From positions 496,001 to 560,000 of the forward strand of contig OY970285.1 in assembly GCA_963716005.1 (NCBI GenBank): a stretch of 64,000 nt of DNA, written 5' to 3'. A program made the translations under genes and the position numbers. Shown here in pieces: positions 8,426 through 16,972 of this stretch; the first letter of the stretch is position 1; each line of letters starts with the position of its first letter. The stretch comes from CAVRUF01 sp963716005. Lineage in GTDB: Bacteria > Actinomycetota > Thermoleophilia > Gaiellales > Gaiellaceae. The notes under the pieces were generated by a model that worked only from the letters and a program-made list of their open reading frames with translations, was not told the DNA's origin and did not search any database.

Positions 8426-9094
8426 ATGCGTATCGACTCCCTCGATCACATCGCGCTCTGGGTTTCCGAGCGGGACGCCATCGCCGACGAGGCCGTCCGC
8501 GGCCTATGGCATGCACGTGATCGACCGAACGGACAAGTTCACGCTGGTCGGCTCCGACGCCCGACGCGGGAAGCTGACGCTCTTCGAGGCCGAGGGCCCG
8601 CGCGAGCGCGGCGCGCTGAAGCACATCGGTTTGCGGGTGAACGACCTGGCCGCCGCGAGCGAACAGCTCGGCGCCGAGGAGGCTCCGTTCCCCGAGGGGC
8701 TCGTCATCCGACTCGTCGAGGCGCCGACCGAGGTCGACTACGACCTCGACCACGTGGCCCTTTACTCCCGCGATCCCGCCGGCGCGGCGCAGGAGTATCT
8801 CGACCTCGGCTTTGCGGAGGCGCCGCCCGGCCCGGACGGCGCCCCGCGGGTCGAGGCCGCGGGCGCGTACGTCGAGTTCCACGAGGGCGATCCGACCGAT
8901 ACGGGCAAGCCGCTCTTGAATCACCTCGCCGTGCTCGTTCCGTCGGCCGACGACCTGCTGAACGAGGCGCGACACCTGGACCTCCAGATCGCCGACGTCG
9001 TGGACGCCGAGAACACGAAGGCCGTTTTCGTCTGGGTCCCGAGGGCGTCAAGATCGAGTACGTGGAGCACAAGGCAACGTTCTCGCTTGTCTAG
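8426..9094 (+). CDS. VOC/glyoxalase-fold protein, apparent double frameshift
   Basis: Reads MRIDSLDHIALWVSERDAIA in one frame, continues YGMHVIDRTDKFTLVGSDA in the next frame after about position 8489, and returns to the first frame near 9035 for GPEGVKIEYVEHKATF. Together these form a two-module vicinal-oxygen-chelate protein of about 222 residues, of the type used by glyoxalases and ring-cleaving dioxygenases; the second module begins DLDHVALYSRD. The first break is repaired by removing one base (+1), the second by adding one G to a GGG run. Without repair no intact protein is made. The stop overlaps the TTG start of the next gene. Confidence 0.7.
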   Translation: MRIDSLDHIALWVSERDAIADEAVRGLWHARDRPNGQVHAGRLRRPTREADALRGRGPARARRAEAHRFAGERPGRRERTARRRGGSVPRGARHPTRRGADRGRLRPRPRGPLLPRSRRRGAGVSRPRLCGGAARPGRRPAGRGRGRVRRVPRGRSDRYGQAALESPRRARSVGRRPAERGATPGPPDRRRRGRREHEGRFRLGPEGVKIEYVEHKATFSLV

Positions 9095-10131
9095 CCTCGT
9101 CGTCGCGGGCGCCGGGATGGCCGGCCTCGCCGCGGCGGTACGCGCGCAGGAGCTCGGCGTGCAGGTCGTCGTCCACGAGAAGGGGACGGAGCCGGGCGGC
9201 TCGATGCTCCTCTCGGGCGGCTTCATCTGGCGCTACCGCAAGTTCGAGCGGCTGCGCGAGGAGTGTCCCGGCGGCGACCCTGCGCTCCAGCGGCTCGTGT
9301 GGGAGCGGCTCGACGACGCGCTCGGATGGCTCGTGTCGCTCGGCGCGCCGGTGCTGACGCGGGACACCGGCAATCCACTCACGACCGGGGTGCGCTTCGA
9401 TACGCGCGGGCTGGCCGAGACGCTCGCGGCGCGGGTCGACGTGCGGTACGGCTCGCCGCTCGTGGAGCTTCCGGAGGCGCCGGTGATTCTCGCGACCGGC
9501 GGATTCCAGGGGAGCCCGGAGCTCGTACGCGAGCACGTGACGCCGGAGCCGGTGCTGCTCCGCGCGAACCCGTGGAGCGCGGGCGACGGGCTGCGGCTGG
9601 GCCTCGCGGCGGGCGCGTCGCTGACCGAGGGGATGGACGAGTTCTGGGGCCGCGCGATGCCGGCTCCGCCTGCGGAGGTCGGCCCGGAGGGATTCCGCTC
9701 GCTCGGGCAGTCGTACGCGCGTTACGCGACCGTTACGAACGAGCACGGCGAGGTCTACGAGCCGCGAACCTGGTCGGAGATCGACGTGGCGCAGTGGATC
9801 GCGCAGCAGCCGGGCGGTCGCGCCTGGCTCGCGGTTCCCGACTCGGCCCTCGGCGAGCACGTGCGCGACGCAGACCGTGGCGGACATGATCGATGCGGCC
9901 CGAACCGCGGGCGCTCCGGTCGAGCGCCGCGACGGCGAGACGGTGGTCGAGGTGGTCGCGGGCATCACGACGACGCTGGGCGGTCTCGCGATCGACACGA
10001 ACGCCCGCGCGGCGGACAACGTGTGGGCCGCGGGCGCCGATGCGGGCGGAATCTCGACGGGCGGCTGGACGAGCACCCTCGCGAGCGCGCTCGTTCTCGG
10101 GCTGGTCGCGGCCGAGTCGGCGACCGGTTAA
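9087..10131 (+). CDS. FAD-binding oxidoreductase (fumarate reductase/ketosteroid dehydrogenase-like), apparent frameshift
   Basis: N-terminal dinucleotide-binding motif VVAGAGMAGLAAAVRAQELG followed by EKG..PGGSMLLSGG, typical of the FAD_binding_2 family. The C-terminal end ADNVWAAGADAGGISTGGW matches the FAD-closing segment of the family. A +1 break at about 9870 separates the two parts. At about 348 residues it is shorter than usual members (450-550), lacking much of the capping domain. TTG start chosen because it overlaps the VOC stop and begins directly at the Rossmann strand. Its pairing with a VOC protein suggests an aromatic or steroid substrate, but this is only inference. Confidence 0.7.
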
Positions 10132-10185
10132 TGCACTCGCCTGCGTGACTCGTTCCCCGGGGACCCCCTGTGCAGCACCCCTCGC

Positions 10186-10255
10186 CTTTCAGCGTAACGC
10201 CGAAAGGCGCACGCGTCTGGCGCACAACGCGCCGAATCTGTGCCGGTCTGTCCCC
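10186..10255 (+). repeat. Dispersed intergenic repeat, copy A
   Basis: About 70 bases in the convergent gap between the FAD gene and the small minus-strand gene. The core, AGCGTAACG...GCGCA.AACG.GCCG.ATCTGTGCC, aligns without gaps to the reverse complement of copy C (33 of 45 positions after the shared AGCGTAACG), and its end aligns with copy B (23 of 30). It contains an internal GCCTTTC/GAAAGGC hairpin at 10184-10208. Confidence 0.65.
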
Positions 10256-10264
10256 GGGCCGGGG

Positions 10265-10462
10265 CTAGACGGCCTGGAGGTACGCGCAGGGACGCGCGTC
10301 GCCCGGCAGCGGTGACGTGCCGATTTTCGCGACCGTGAAGCGGAGATCGCCCGCCTCGACCTCGGTGCCCGGCGTCGGCGCATCGCCCTCGCGCTCGACC
10401 AGCTCGTAGCCCGAAGGCTTCGACACGAAGAGGAGGTGCCCGGCTTTCCTGTCGTCCGCCAT
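10265..10462 (-). CDS. Small hypothetical protein
   Basis: A 65-residue soluble protein, not recognised. It begins MADDRKAGHLLFVSKPSGYELVE and ends PGDARPCAYLQAV. The alternating hydrophobic pattern and an ELVEREGDAPTPGTEVEAGDLRFTVAKIG stretch suggest a small beta-barrel or biotinyl/cupin-like sheet protein. ATG start; it lies 12 bases upstream (on the minus strand, after) the histidine kinase stop, so it could be the last gene of that operon. Codon use matches neighbours, supporting a real gene. Confidence 0.6.
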   Translation of the reverse strand: MADDRKAGHLLFVSKPSGYELVEREGDAPTPGTEVEAGDLRFTVAKIGTSPLPGDARPCAYLQAV

Positions 10463-10474
10463 CGAGGGCGGATT

Positions 10475-11686
10475 CTACTCGGCTGAGGCGCCCACGTAGG
10501 GCGGCAACACGACGCGGACGGTGGTGCCCGTGTCGGTCGTCTCCACGGACACGCGGCCGCTGAGAACACGAACGCGCTCGTCCAGCTCGTCGATGCCGCC
10601 GCGGCGCCGCTCGGCGGTTCCGTCGTCCACGATCTCGGTCGTGAAGCCCTCGCCGTTCGCGGCCACGGTGATCGTGATCTGCTTCGAGTTTCGGTGCACG
10701 GACTGGTTCACGGCCTCGCGGATGAGCTGGTAGAGCGCGACCTGCGCCTTCTCGGCGAGACCCTCGCCGGCCTCGACGTCGGCGTCGACGCGGATGTCGT
10801 GCGCGCCCTCGATCTGCTCGACCAGTGCGTCGACGGCGGCGGCGAAGCCGCGGTCGCGGAGGACGAGCGGCTCGATCGCGAACGAGAGGTCGCGGAGCGT
10901 GCGGATCGTGTCGCGCTCGCGCTCGAGCGAGCTGCGGATCACCTTGGTCGCGTCCTCGATTCGGCCCTCCTCGAGCGCGGCCAGGGCTGCATCGTGCATG
11001 AGCGCGATCCCGGACATCGACTGGAGCGGGCCGTCGTGGAGGAAGATCGACAACCGCCGGCGCTCGTCCTGCTCGGCGGTGATGAGACTTTCCGTGAGGC
11101 GCGTGCGCTCCTCCTCGCGGTCACGCGCCTCGCCGATCAGGCGGTCGTTCTCGACCGCGCGCGAGGCGAACTCCGCGAGCATCGTCGCGCGCATCAGGTC
11201 GGCACGCGGAAACGCGTCGCCGCGCCGCAGCTCGAGCATCTGGCCGCTCGTTCCGACCGGCACGCGGATTCCGCCGGGAATCTCGTGCGCCTCGATCTCA
11301 CCCTCGTCCGCGGGAACGATCTCGGCGCTGCGCGCCCCGAAGAGCTTGCGCGCCTCGGCGCAGGTGCGGTCGAGGATCTCGCCCGGCTGAGTCGGGTCGG
11401 CGACGACGGCCATCGAGCCGACGAGCGACTCGAGGAACCGCGCCTGACCGGTCAGCTCGTCCTCGGCGAATTCGTGGCGGCGCCGCTCCGAGACGATCAG
11501 GTAGACGGCGAACGCGCCGGCGAACGTGGTCGCGGCAATCAGGCCGGCGGCTGCGACGGACGCGCTCGAGATCGCGAGTCCGATCCCGCCGACGATCGCA
11601 GCGAGGATCGTCCCTGCGAGGAGGACTACCGGAAGCGCCGCGGCGCTAGTCGATGATCGCTTCGCGAAGCGCGATCGCAACGGCAT
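10475..11686 (-). CDS. Sensor histidine kinase, NarL/DesK type (HisKA_3)
   Basis: A 403-residue membrane kinase. Two transmembrane helices lie at about residues 16-39 and 42-65, then a GAF-like sensory region (about 85-185) and a short coiled coil leading to the phosphoacceptor box DERRRLSIFLHDGPLQ with His217. The C-terminal third is a HATPase domain with REAVNQSVHRN (N-box region) and VDDGTAERRRGGIDELDERV (G-boxes). ATG at 11686 overlaps the end of the response-regulator gene by 41 bases; no better start lies downstream. It forms a two-component system with the adjacent regulator. The signal is unknown. Confidence 0.85.
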   Translation of the reverse strand: MPLRSRFAKRSSTSAAALPVVLLAGTILAAIVGGIGLAISSASVAAAGLIAATTFAGAFAVYLIVSERRRHEFAEDELTGQARFLESLVGSMAVVADPTQPGEILDRTCAEARKLFGARSAEIVPADEGEIEAHEIPGGIRVPVGTSGQMLELRRGDAFPRADLMRATMLAEFASRAVENDRLIGEARDREEERTRLTESLITAEQDERRRLSIFLHDGPLQSMSGIALMHDAALAALEEGRIEDATKVIRSSLERERDTIRTLRDLSFAIEPLVLRDRGFAAAVDALVEQIEGAHDIRVDADVEAGEGLAEKAQVALYQLIREAVNQSVHRNSKQITITVAANGEGFTTEIVDDGTAERRRGGIDELDERVRVLSGRVSVETTDTGTTVRVVLPPYVGASAE

Positions 11687-12266
11687 GGGTCCGCGTGTCA
11701 GCCTCGAGCTTGGCCAGGATGTGGCGGACGTGGCTCTTGACGGTCTCCTGGCTGATGAACAGCCGGGCGGCGACCTCCGCATTCGACATCCCGTCTGCGA
11801 GCAACTGGAGAATCTCCCGCTCGCGCTGGGTCAGCATCTCCTCCTTGTCCCGGGTGAGGAAGTCGGGCATGAGGGCGGGGTCGACGTAACCCTCGCCGTT
11901 CGCGACTTTCTCGATCGCTCGGAGGAGCGTCTGGTGCGGGGCCTCCTTCAGGATGTAGCCCTTCGCGCCGGACTCGAGGCCGCGGCCGAGCAGACTCCGC
12001 TCGCCGTAGGCCGTGAAGATGAGCACCGACGTCGTCGGAACCTTCTCCGTCAGAAGCTTGGTGGCCTCGAGGCCGTCCATGCCGGGCATCCGTACGTCCA
12101 TGATCACGACGTTCGGGCGGCGGCGTTCCGCGAGAGCGACCGCTCCGGCTCCGTCAGATGCCTCTCCCACAACGCGGATATGCGGTGCGCGAGAGAGCGA
12201 AAGACGGAGTCCTTCGCGGACCACTTCGTGGTCGTCGGCTATGAGGCAGGTGATTTCTTGCGGCAG
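11646..12266 (-). CDS. NarL/LuxR-family response regulator with CTG start
   Basis: Receiver domain followed by a LuxR-type helix-turn-helix (LTQREREILQLLADGMSNAEVAARLFISQETVKSHV). The usual first start, GTG at 12224, would delete the acidic pocket. Reading upstream in frame gives PQEITCLIADDHEVVREGL with both pocket aspartates, and a stop (TGA) only 12 codons before ADD. The only start-like codon after that stop is CTG at 12266, preceded by GGGGAG at a 6-base spacing. The phosphorylated Asp is in VVIMDVRMPGMDG (about residue 57), Lys in YILKEA. About 206 residues, the normal family length. Partner of the downstream kinase. Confidence 0.88.
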   Translation of the reverse strand: MPQEITCLIADDHEVVREGLRLSLSRAPHIRVVGEASDGAGAVALAERRRPNVVIMDVRMPGMDGLEATKLLTEKVPTTSVLIFTAYGERSLLGRGLESGAKGYILKEAPHQTLLRAIEKVANGEGYVDPALMPDFLTRDKEEMLTQREREILQLLADGMSNAEVAARLFISQETVKSHVRHILAKLEADTRTHAVAIALREAIID

Positions 12267-12280
12267 TGTTTGCTCCCCAG

Positions 12281-12293
12281 GTCAAGGATGATA
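12281..12293 (-). promoter_or_regulatory. Probable -10 element for the response-regulator operon
   Basis: On the minus strand TATCAT (12293-12288) sits about 21 bases before the CTG start. It would start transcription near 12281, leaving a leader of about 15 bases with the GGGGAG ribosome site. No good -35 was found. It supports the CTG start because no upstream start would fit in the transcript. Confidence 0.35.
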
Positions 12294-12401
12294 GTCGGGA
12301 GGATTGCGCAGAAACTTTAGGACTCCTTTCTTTAGGGAAGCGTGAACCGGTGGCTCGGCTATCCTCTGATGCGCCTTTGGACGAGCTACCGCCTAGTACC
12401 A

Positions 12402-12422
12402 ACGCCCCGGGGAACGGGGCGT
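12402..12422 (+). promoter_or_regulatory. Hairpin over the CNNM-gene start codon
   Basis: ACGCCCCG and CGGGGCGT form a perfect 8-bp stem with loop GGGAA, and the right arm ends inside the GTG start codon at 12421. Such a structure could limit ribosome access. No separate Shine-Dalgarno sequence is visible outside the stem. Confidence 0.4.
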
Positions 12423-13725
12423 GAGCGACTCCCTTCGCATCCTCGTGGTGCTCGCCCTGGTCGCGGGCAATGCCGTGTTCGTGGCGGCTGAATACGCCCT
12501 GGTCACGGCGCGGCGAGCGCGCCTGGAAGACGCGGTCAAGGGCGGCTCGAGGCGCGCGGTCACGGCGCTGCGCCTCATGGACGAGCCGGTTCGCTTCATC
12601 AGCACCGTGCAGGTCGGGATCACGATCTTCGGGATCCTCATCGGTGCCATCGGTGCGCCGCTCGTCGCCGGGTTCTTCGGCGACTCCGTGCCGGGCTGGC
12701 TCTCGTACGCGATCTCATTCGTCGTCCTGACCTACCTGAGCGTCGTGCTCGGCGAGCTCGTTCCGAAGTCGATCGCGCTCGAGAAGGCGGAAACGCTCGC
12801 GCTCCTCCTCGCGCGGCCGCTCGAGGTGCTCGGGCGCGTCCTGCACCCGCTTGTCTGGCTGCTCGACAAGTCGGCCGGGATGGTTGCGCGGCTCCTACAG
12901 GTTCCGCCCGCGCGCGCAGGCGTGACCGCGTCCACGGAGGAGGACATCCGCCACCTCGTCGCCTCGGCCGAGGACGTGGGCGCGATCGAGACGGCCGAGG
13001 AGGAGATGGTCTACAAGGTCTTCGACTTCGCGGACAAGGAGGCCCACGAGGTGATGGTCCCGCGGCCGCAGGTCGTGGCGCTCTCGGTGGATCTCCCGTC
13101 GAACGAGGCGCTGGCGGCGGTGATCGACTCGCCGTTTACGCGCTATCCGGTCTATCGCGAGTCGCTCGACGACGTGCTCGGGATCCTCCACGTGCGCGAC
13201 CTCTTCAAGGCGCTGCACCCCGGCGGGATCGACGACGTGATGATCGAGGATCTCGTGCGCCCCGCCTACGTCGTCCCCGAGACGAAGGATCTGGGCGCGC
13301 TCCTGCCGGAATTCCGCGCGCAGAACCAGCACATGGCAATCGTCGTGGACGAGTACGGCTCGGTCGCCGGCATCGTCACGCTCGAGGACCTCCTCGAAGA
13401 GATCGTCGGCGAGATCGAGGACGAGTACGACCTGCCGGACGAGTCGGTCGAGCAGGTCGACGAAACGCACGTCCGCATCGCCGGCACGTTCCCGATCGAC
13501 GACTTCAACGAGCAGTTCGACCAGGACGTGCCGCAGGAGGACTACCACACGGTCGCCGGCTTCGTCTTCGGCCAACTCGGCCGCGCCGCCGAGGAAGGCG
13601 ACGAGGTCGTGTGGGAGCGCCTGCACTTCAGCGTCCTCGAGACCGACGGCAAGCGGATCGAACGCCTCGAGGTCGAGTTCCTCGCCGAAGAGCCCGAAAC
13701 CGAGCCGGTCGAGGCGGCCGGCTAG
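12421..13725 (+). CDS. Hemolysin/CorC family protein: CNNM domain, CBS pair, transporter-associated domain
   Basis: A 434-residue membrane protein linked in its family to divalent cation (Mg2+/Co2+) extrusion. The order is N-terminal CNNM/DUF21 domain with about four membrane segments (residues 5-150; motifs FVAAEYALVTARRARL, GELVPKSIAL), a CBS pair (about 205-330; FTRYPVY, GILHVRDL, MAIVVDEYGSVAGIVTLEDLLEEIVGEI) and a C-terminal CorC_HlyC domain (about 345-425; GTFPIDDFNE, YHTVAGFVFGQLGR). GTG start with a short leader. It converges on the next gene, sharing CTAG as both stop codons. Confidence 0.9.
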   Translation: MSDSLRILVVLALVAGNAVFVAAEYALVTARRARLEDAVKGGSRRAVTALRLMDEPVRFISTVQVGITIFGILIGAIGAPLVAGFFGDSVPGWLSYAISFVVLTYLSVVLGELVPKSIALEKAETLALLLARPLEVLGRVLHPLVWLLDKSAGMVARLLQVPPARAGVTASTEEDIRHLVASAEDVGAIETAEEEMVYKVFDFADKEAHEVMVPRPQVVALSVDLPSNEALAAVIDSPFTRYPVYRESLDDVLGILHVRDLFKALHPGGIDDVMIEDLVRPAYVVPETKDLGALLPEFRAQNQHMAIVVDEYGSVAGIVTLEDLLEEIVGEIEDEYDLPDESVEQVDETHVRIAGTFPIDDFNEQFDQDVPQEDYHTVAGFVFGQLGRAAEEGDEVVWERLHFSVLETDGKRIERLEVEFLAEEPETEPVEAAG

Positions 13726-14645
13726 CCGTTCCGCAGCTTCGACGTGTTCACGACGACGAAGTCGGAGCCGTGGACGTTGTGGAGCGAGTGGAGCTGGTCG
13801 TTGTCCCAGCCAGAGCTGGGCGCGCCCGAGACGAACCAGTCGGATCCGTTGTCGGCGACGATCATCCCGTAGCGCTTCAGGGCCGTGAGGATCACGCGCG
13901 CCTGCTTCGGGTAACTCGCGATGGGGAAGTCCGCGCGCAGCCGTAGCCGTAGGCCCATCGGCGGCAGGTTGCGGCCGGTCAGGTCGCTCGCGTGATGGCG
14001 CGCCGGGTAGATGTAGGCCTTGCGGGTGTTCTCGACCGTCACGCGCAGCGCGTGCTTGATGACGCCCTTCTTCACCTCGTTGAAGCGCGCGAGCCCGGGG
14101 AGGATGGGGAGTCCGGCCGCGTCGGCGGACGTCCAGCCGGCGGGACGCAGCTTGTTCGAGCGGAGGTTCCAGATCGCGCCTGACCCGGCGCGCCATTTGC
14201 CGTTGCGCTTGCGCAGCGCGAACAGTTCGTAGAGCCGGCAGTTGTCGCGGTCGACGATCAGCGCGTGGCGATCGCCGTCGGCCTGTGGGCCGCCCTCGAT
14301 CCGCACGCCGGCCGGAATCGGATACGGGCCGCGGTCGGACTCGTCCGCGTACGCGAAGCGCACGTGCGAGCGCTTCAGCGAGCCGCGGACGACCGTGATC
14401 GGGATCCCGATCGGACCGCCGTCCCACTTGCCCGAGCCGAAGTCCGCGTGCATGTAGTCGCCGACGCCGATCGCGCGGATGATCGCGTCCGAGTTCGTCG
14501 CCACCGGCAGGGAGTCGACGCGCTTGTTCCACACGTTCGAGGCCGGGAAGACGGGGCACTTGGGCGCGCCGTAGAGCGTTCCGCCGAGAGCGGACGGCGC
14601 CCAGACGAGGGCGAGCGTGAAAACGGCGAGCGTGCAGCGGCGCAT
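13722..14645 (-). CDS. Secreted conserved protein of unknown function
   Basis: A 307-residue protein with a signal peptide (MRRCTLAVFTLALVWAPSALGG, cleavage near residue 21). The mature part has recurrent motifs: SNVWNKRVDSLPV, YMHADFGSGKWDGGPIGIPI, GDRHALIVDRDNCRLYELF, WTSADAAGLPILPGL, HALRVTVENT and ADNGSDWFVSG. I know this combination from secreted proteins of actinobacteria and myxobacteria but cannot name a function; the D/H/W-rich core looks like a carbohydrate- or wall-acting enzyme, which is inference. The start follows the first ATG that gives the signal peptide; longer frames are shadow. Confidence 0.75.
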   Translation of the reverse strand: MRRCTLAVFTLALVWAPSALGGTLYGAPKCPVFPASNVWNKRVDSLPVATNSDAIIRAIGVGDYMHADFGSGKWDGGPIGIPITVVRGSLKRSHVRFAYADESDRGPYPIPAGVRIEGGPQADGDRHALIVDRDNCRLYELFALRKRNGKWRAGSGAIWNLRSNKLRPAGWTSADAAGLPILPGLARFNEVKKGVIKHALRVTVENTRKAYIYPARHHASDLTGRNLPPMGLRLRLRADFPIASYPKQARVILTALKRYGMIVADNGSDWFVSGAPSSGWDNDQLHSLHNVHGSDFVVVNTSKLRNG

Positions 14646-14677
14646 GCACGAATCGTCGTACCGCTTTCGGACGGTCG

Positions 14678-14914
14678 CTACCCCTGGAAGAGCGAATCGG
14701 TGCGGTCCGCCATCTGCCGGTCGAGATCCGTGATCCCGTCTTCCGAGTGCGTCCGCCAGCGCACCGTGACCTCCTTGTAGGAGATCGCGATGTCGGGATG
14801 GTGGTTCGCATCCTGGGCCGCCGCGGCCACGCGGTTCACGAACGCGATCCCTGCGAGGAAGTCCGAAAAGCGGAACGTCCGCTCGAGCGCGCCGTCGGTT
14901 TCGTCCCAGTCCAT
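14678..14914 (-). CDS. 4a-hydroxytetrahydrobiopterin dehydratase (PCD/DCoH) family
   Basis: A short protein of 78 residues that covers the pterin carbinolamine dehydratase core: RTFRFSDFLAGIAFVNRVA, the catalytic histidine pair in DANHHPDIAISY, then VTVRWRTHSEDGITDLD. In this family the enzyme recycles 4a-hydroxy-tetrahydrobiopterin. The usual protein is 90-110 residues; this one starts directly at the Trp before the first helix, so the N-terminal strand is missing or a non-ATG start is used. No aromatic amino acid hydroxylase is nearby. A divergent cupredoxin gene starts 72 bases away. Confidence 0.85.
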   Translation of the reverse strand: MDWDETDGALERTFRFSDFLAGIAFVNRVAAAAQDANHHPDIAISYKEVTVRWRTHSEDGITDLDRQMADRTDSLFQG

Positions 14915-14986
14915 CCCGGCAGTATCGCGGGCGCAATCCGCCCGTGCGGCCGTCGCGTAGATACGGGCACGGCCACCCTCCCTGAA

Positions 14987-15346
14987 ATGCCCCGGGCGCT
15001 CGTGACATCCCTCTCCGCCGTCGCCGCCGTCGCTCTCATAGGCGGTGGCGGCGCCGAGGCTGCGACCTTCTACGGCAAGGTCGGACCCACGCGGACGATC
15101 ACGCTGAAGAACGCGAAGGGGAAGATCGTGACGAGCATCAAGAAGGGCACGCACAAGTTCGTCGTCACGGACAGCTCGGGCATCCACAACTTCATCCTCT
15201 CCCGCGGCGGGAAGACCGTTCGCAAGACGGCCCTCGAATACGAAGGCACGATCACCTGGACCGTCGCGATCAAGCGGGGAAACACGTACCGCTACTACTG
15301 CTCGGCGCATCCCCAGCGTATGAGCCGCACCTTCAAGGTGCCCTGA
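14987..15346 (+). CDS. Exported plastocyanin-like cupredoxin
   Basis: A 119-residue protein with a signal peptide (about residues 1-26, ending GGAEA) and a blue-copper fold. The type 1 copper ligands are all in place: His67 (GIHNF), Cys105 and His108 (YYCSAH), Met112 (QRM). It should be an extracytoplasmic electron carrier. ATG start at 14987. It is a single gene, divergent from the pterin dehydratase and convergent with the JAMM-protease gene 55 bases on. Its redox partners are not in the window. Confidence 0.85.
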   Translation: MPRALVTSLSAVAAVALIGGGGAEAATFYGKVGPTRTITLKNAKGKIVTSIKKGTHKFVVTDSSGIHNFILSRGGKTVRKTALEYEGTITWTVAIKRGNTYRYYCSAHPQRMSRTFKVP

Positions 15347-15401
15347 CCGAGGCTCCACTCGCCGGTTGTGTCCCCCGGCGTCTCCAAGAGGGCGGGCGGC
15401 T

Positions 15402-15788
15402 CTAGCGGAGCCGCTCGCCCGCCATTTCGACGGGCTCGACGCGGCCGTCGGCGATCCGCCACGCGAGAAGCTCGCCGGTCTGGACGTTGAGGATCACGTA
15501 CGGGCGGCCTTCCCACAGGCCGATGTTCTCGACGTCCGTCCGCGACGGGCGCGGCGGGCTCGCGAGGTGCGAGTGGAAGACGGCGAGCTCGTAGCCCTCG
15601 TCCTCGAGGAACCAGGTCTCGGGATCGACCTCGAGCTGGAAGCGGTACGGGCTCGGCTCGGCGTTTCGGCCGGGGATGTAGCGCTCGGCGACGCCGTCGC
15701 GCAGGGCGATGAGCCCGCACGCCTCGTTCGGGCGCTCGGCCTCGGCATGTTCGGTGAGCGCCGAGTAGACCTCGGCGCCGATTACCAC
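15402..15788 (-). CDS. mec: JAMM/MPN metalloprotease, Mec-like (CysO-cysteine hydrolase)
   Basis: A 128-residue zinc protease of the JAB1/MPN/Mov34 type. The JAMM residues are visible: Glu22 (NEACG), His72 and His74 in VFHSHLASPP, and Asp85 in RPSRTD. In Mycobacterium tuberculosis Mec releases cysteine from the CysO-Cys adduct. Here the GTG start at 15788 overlaps the end of the CysO-CysM gene, so it is the third gene of a tightly coupled operon with rhodanese-E1 and CysO-CysM. This context makes the CysO-Cys role likely, and it may also process the fused CysO. The frame continues upstream antisense to cysM, but that part is shadow. Confidence 0.85.
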   Translation of the reverse strand: MVIGAEVYSALTEHAEAERPNEACGLIALRDGVAERYIPGRNAEPSPYRFQLEVDPETWFLEDEGYELAVFHSHLASPPRPSRTDVENIGLWEGRPYVILNVQTGELLAWRIADGRVEPVEMAGERLR

Positions 15789-16972
15789 CAGAGGCTCGAG
15801 TCGTCCGCGTCGCCGGTTTGCCAGAACGGCGCGGACAGGTACTTCCAGCCGCCGTCGGCGAGGACGCAGACGACGGTTCCCGAGCCCATCTCCTCGCCGA
15901 TGCGCCGCGCGACGTGCACGACCGCGCCGGAGGAGACGCCGGCGAAGATCCCTTCCTCCTCGAGGAGCGCCCGCGTGCCGGCGATCGACTCGTCGGTGGT
16001 GACGAGGACCTTCCGGTCGAGCTTCGAGACGTCGAGGATCGGCGGCGTGTAGCCGTCGTCGAGCGAGCGCAGGCCGTAGACGAGGTCGCCCTGGAGCGGC
16101 TCCGCGGCCGCGATCGTGATTCCCGGGAACGCCTCGCGCAGCCGCTCGCCGGCGCCCATCAGCGTTCCGCCGGTACCCAGGCCTGCGACGAGCGCGTCCA
16201 CCTGCGGGAGCGCGTCGGCGATCTCGGTGCCTGTTCCGTCGTAGTGCGCGCGGGGGTTCGCGTCGTTGCCGTACTGGTTCAGCATCGCGTACTTCGGGTC
16301 GGACTCGGCCAGGCGCAGCGCCTCGCGGACCGCGCCGTTGGAGCCTTCCTCGGCGGGCGTCGTGATGACCTTCGCGCCGTAGAGCTCGAGGAGCCGCAGC
16401 CGCTCCGCCGTGGCGTTCGCGGGGACGACGCAAGTGAGCCGGTAGCCCTTCAGCTTCGCGACGAGCGCGAGTGAGATGCCCGTGTTCCCGCTCGTCGGCT
16501 CGAGCAGCTCGCGGCCGGGCTCGAGCTCGCCGCGTGCCTCGGCGGCCTCGACCATCGCCTTCGCGACGCGGTCCTTGACCGAGCCGGTCGGGTTCGCGCC
16601 TTCGAGCTTCGCGTACAGCCGTACACCCGAAGGAGCGAGCCGCGGCAGCTCCACGAGCGGCGTCGAGCCGACCGTGTCGAGGAGCGACGGCGCCAGAGCG
16701 TGCTCTCCGCCGGCCATAGCCGGGAGGAGGATCACGCTCGAGCCCTCGCGCAGCGGCGTGTCGAGGCCGTCGAGCGTGCGCACGTCCTCGCTATCCACGT
16801 AGACGTTCACGAAGGACGCGATCTCGCCGTCGTCGAGCACCTGCTCCCCGAGGCCCGGGAAGCGCGCGGCCAGGTCGGCCAGGAGCTCGCGCAGGGTCGC
16901 GCCGGTGCCGTCGATCTCACGCTCACCGCCCACCTCGGAGCGAAGCGTCGGCGGAATCCGGACGCGCGTCAT
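15782..16972 (-). CDS. CysO-CysM fusion: sulfur-carrier protein joined to O-phosphoserine-type cysteine synthase
   Basis: Residues 1-89 form a ubiquitin-like ThiS/MoaD-family carrier ending FVNVYVDSEDVRTLDG...ILLPAMAGG, closely matching mycobacterial CysO. After Gly88-Gly89 the frame runs straight on (EHALAPSLLDTVGSTPLVEL) into a complete CysM-type PLP synthase: PLP lysine Lys133 in PTGSVKDR, phosphate loop EPTSGNTG (159-165), GLGTGGTL, and a short C-terminal tail SSLWW like the mobile tail of mycobacterial CysM. In known systems CysO and CysM are separate and CysO needs a free GG end. The fusion therefore implies cleavage after GG or an altered mechanism. ATG start overlaps the E1 gene stop (ATGA). 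Confidence 0.88.
   Translation of the reverse strand: MTRVRIPPTLRSEVGGEREIDGTGATLRELLADLAARFPGLGEQVLDDGEIASFVNVYVDSEDVRTLDGLDTPLREGSSVILLPAMAGGEHALAPSLLDTVGSTPLVELPRLAPSGVRLYAKLEGANPTGSVKDRVAKAMVEAAEARGELEPGRELLEPTSGNTGISLALVAKLKGYRLTCVVPANATAERLRLLELYGAKVITTPAEEGSNGAVREALRLAESDPKYAMLNQYGNDANPRAHYDGTGTEIADALPQVDALVAGLGTGGTLMGAGERLREAFPGITIAAAEPLQGDLVYGLRSLDDGYTPPILDVSKLDRKVLVTTDESIAGTRALLEEEGIFAGVSSGAVVHVARRIGEEMGSGTVVCVLADGGWKYLSAPFWQTGDADDSSLWW

Noticed and set aside
15782..16972. CysO-CysM fusion being a sequencing artefact
   Set aside because: Both domains are in one frame with an intact junction. A hidden stop would require a missing base exactly after GG plus a compensating one, whereas errors here are mainly insertions. 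Not excluded, so it is named as the refuting test.
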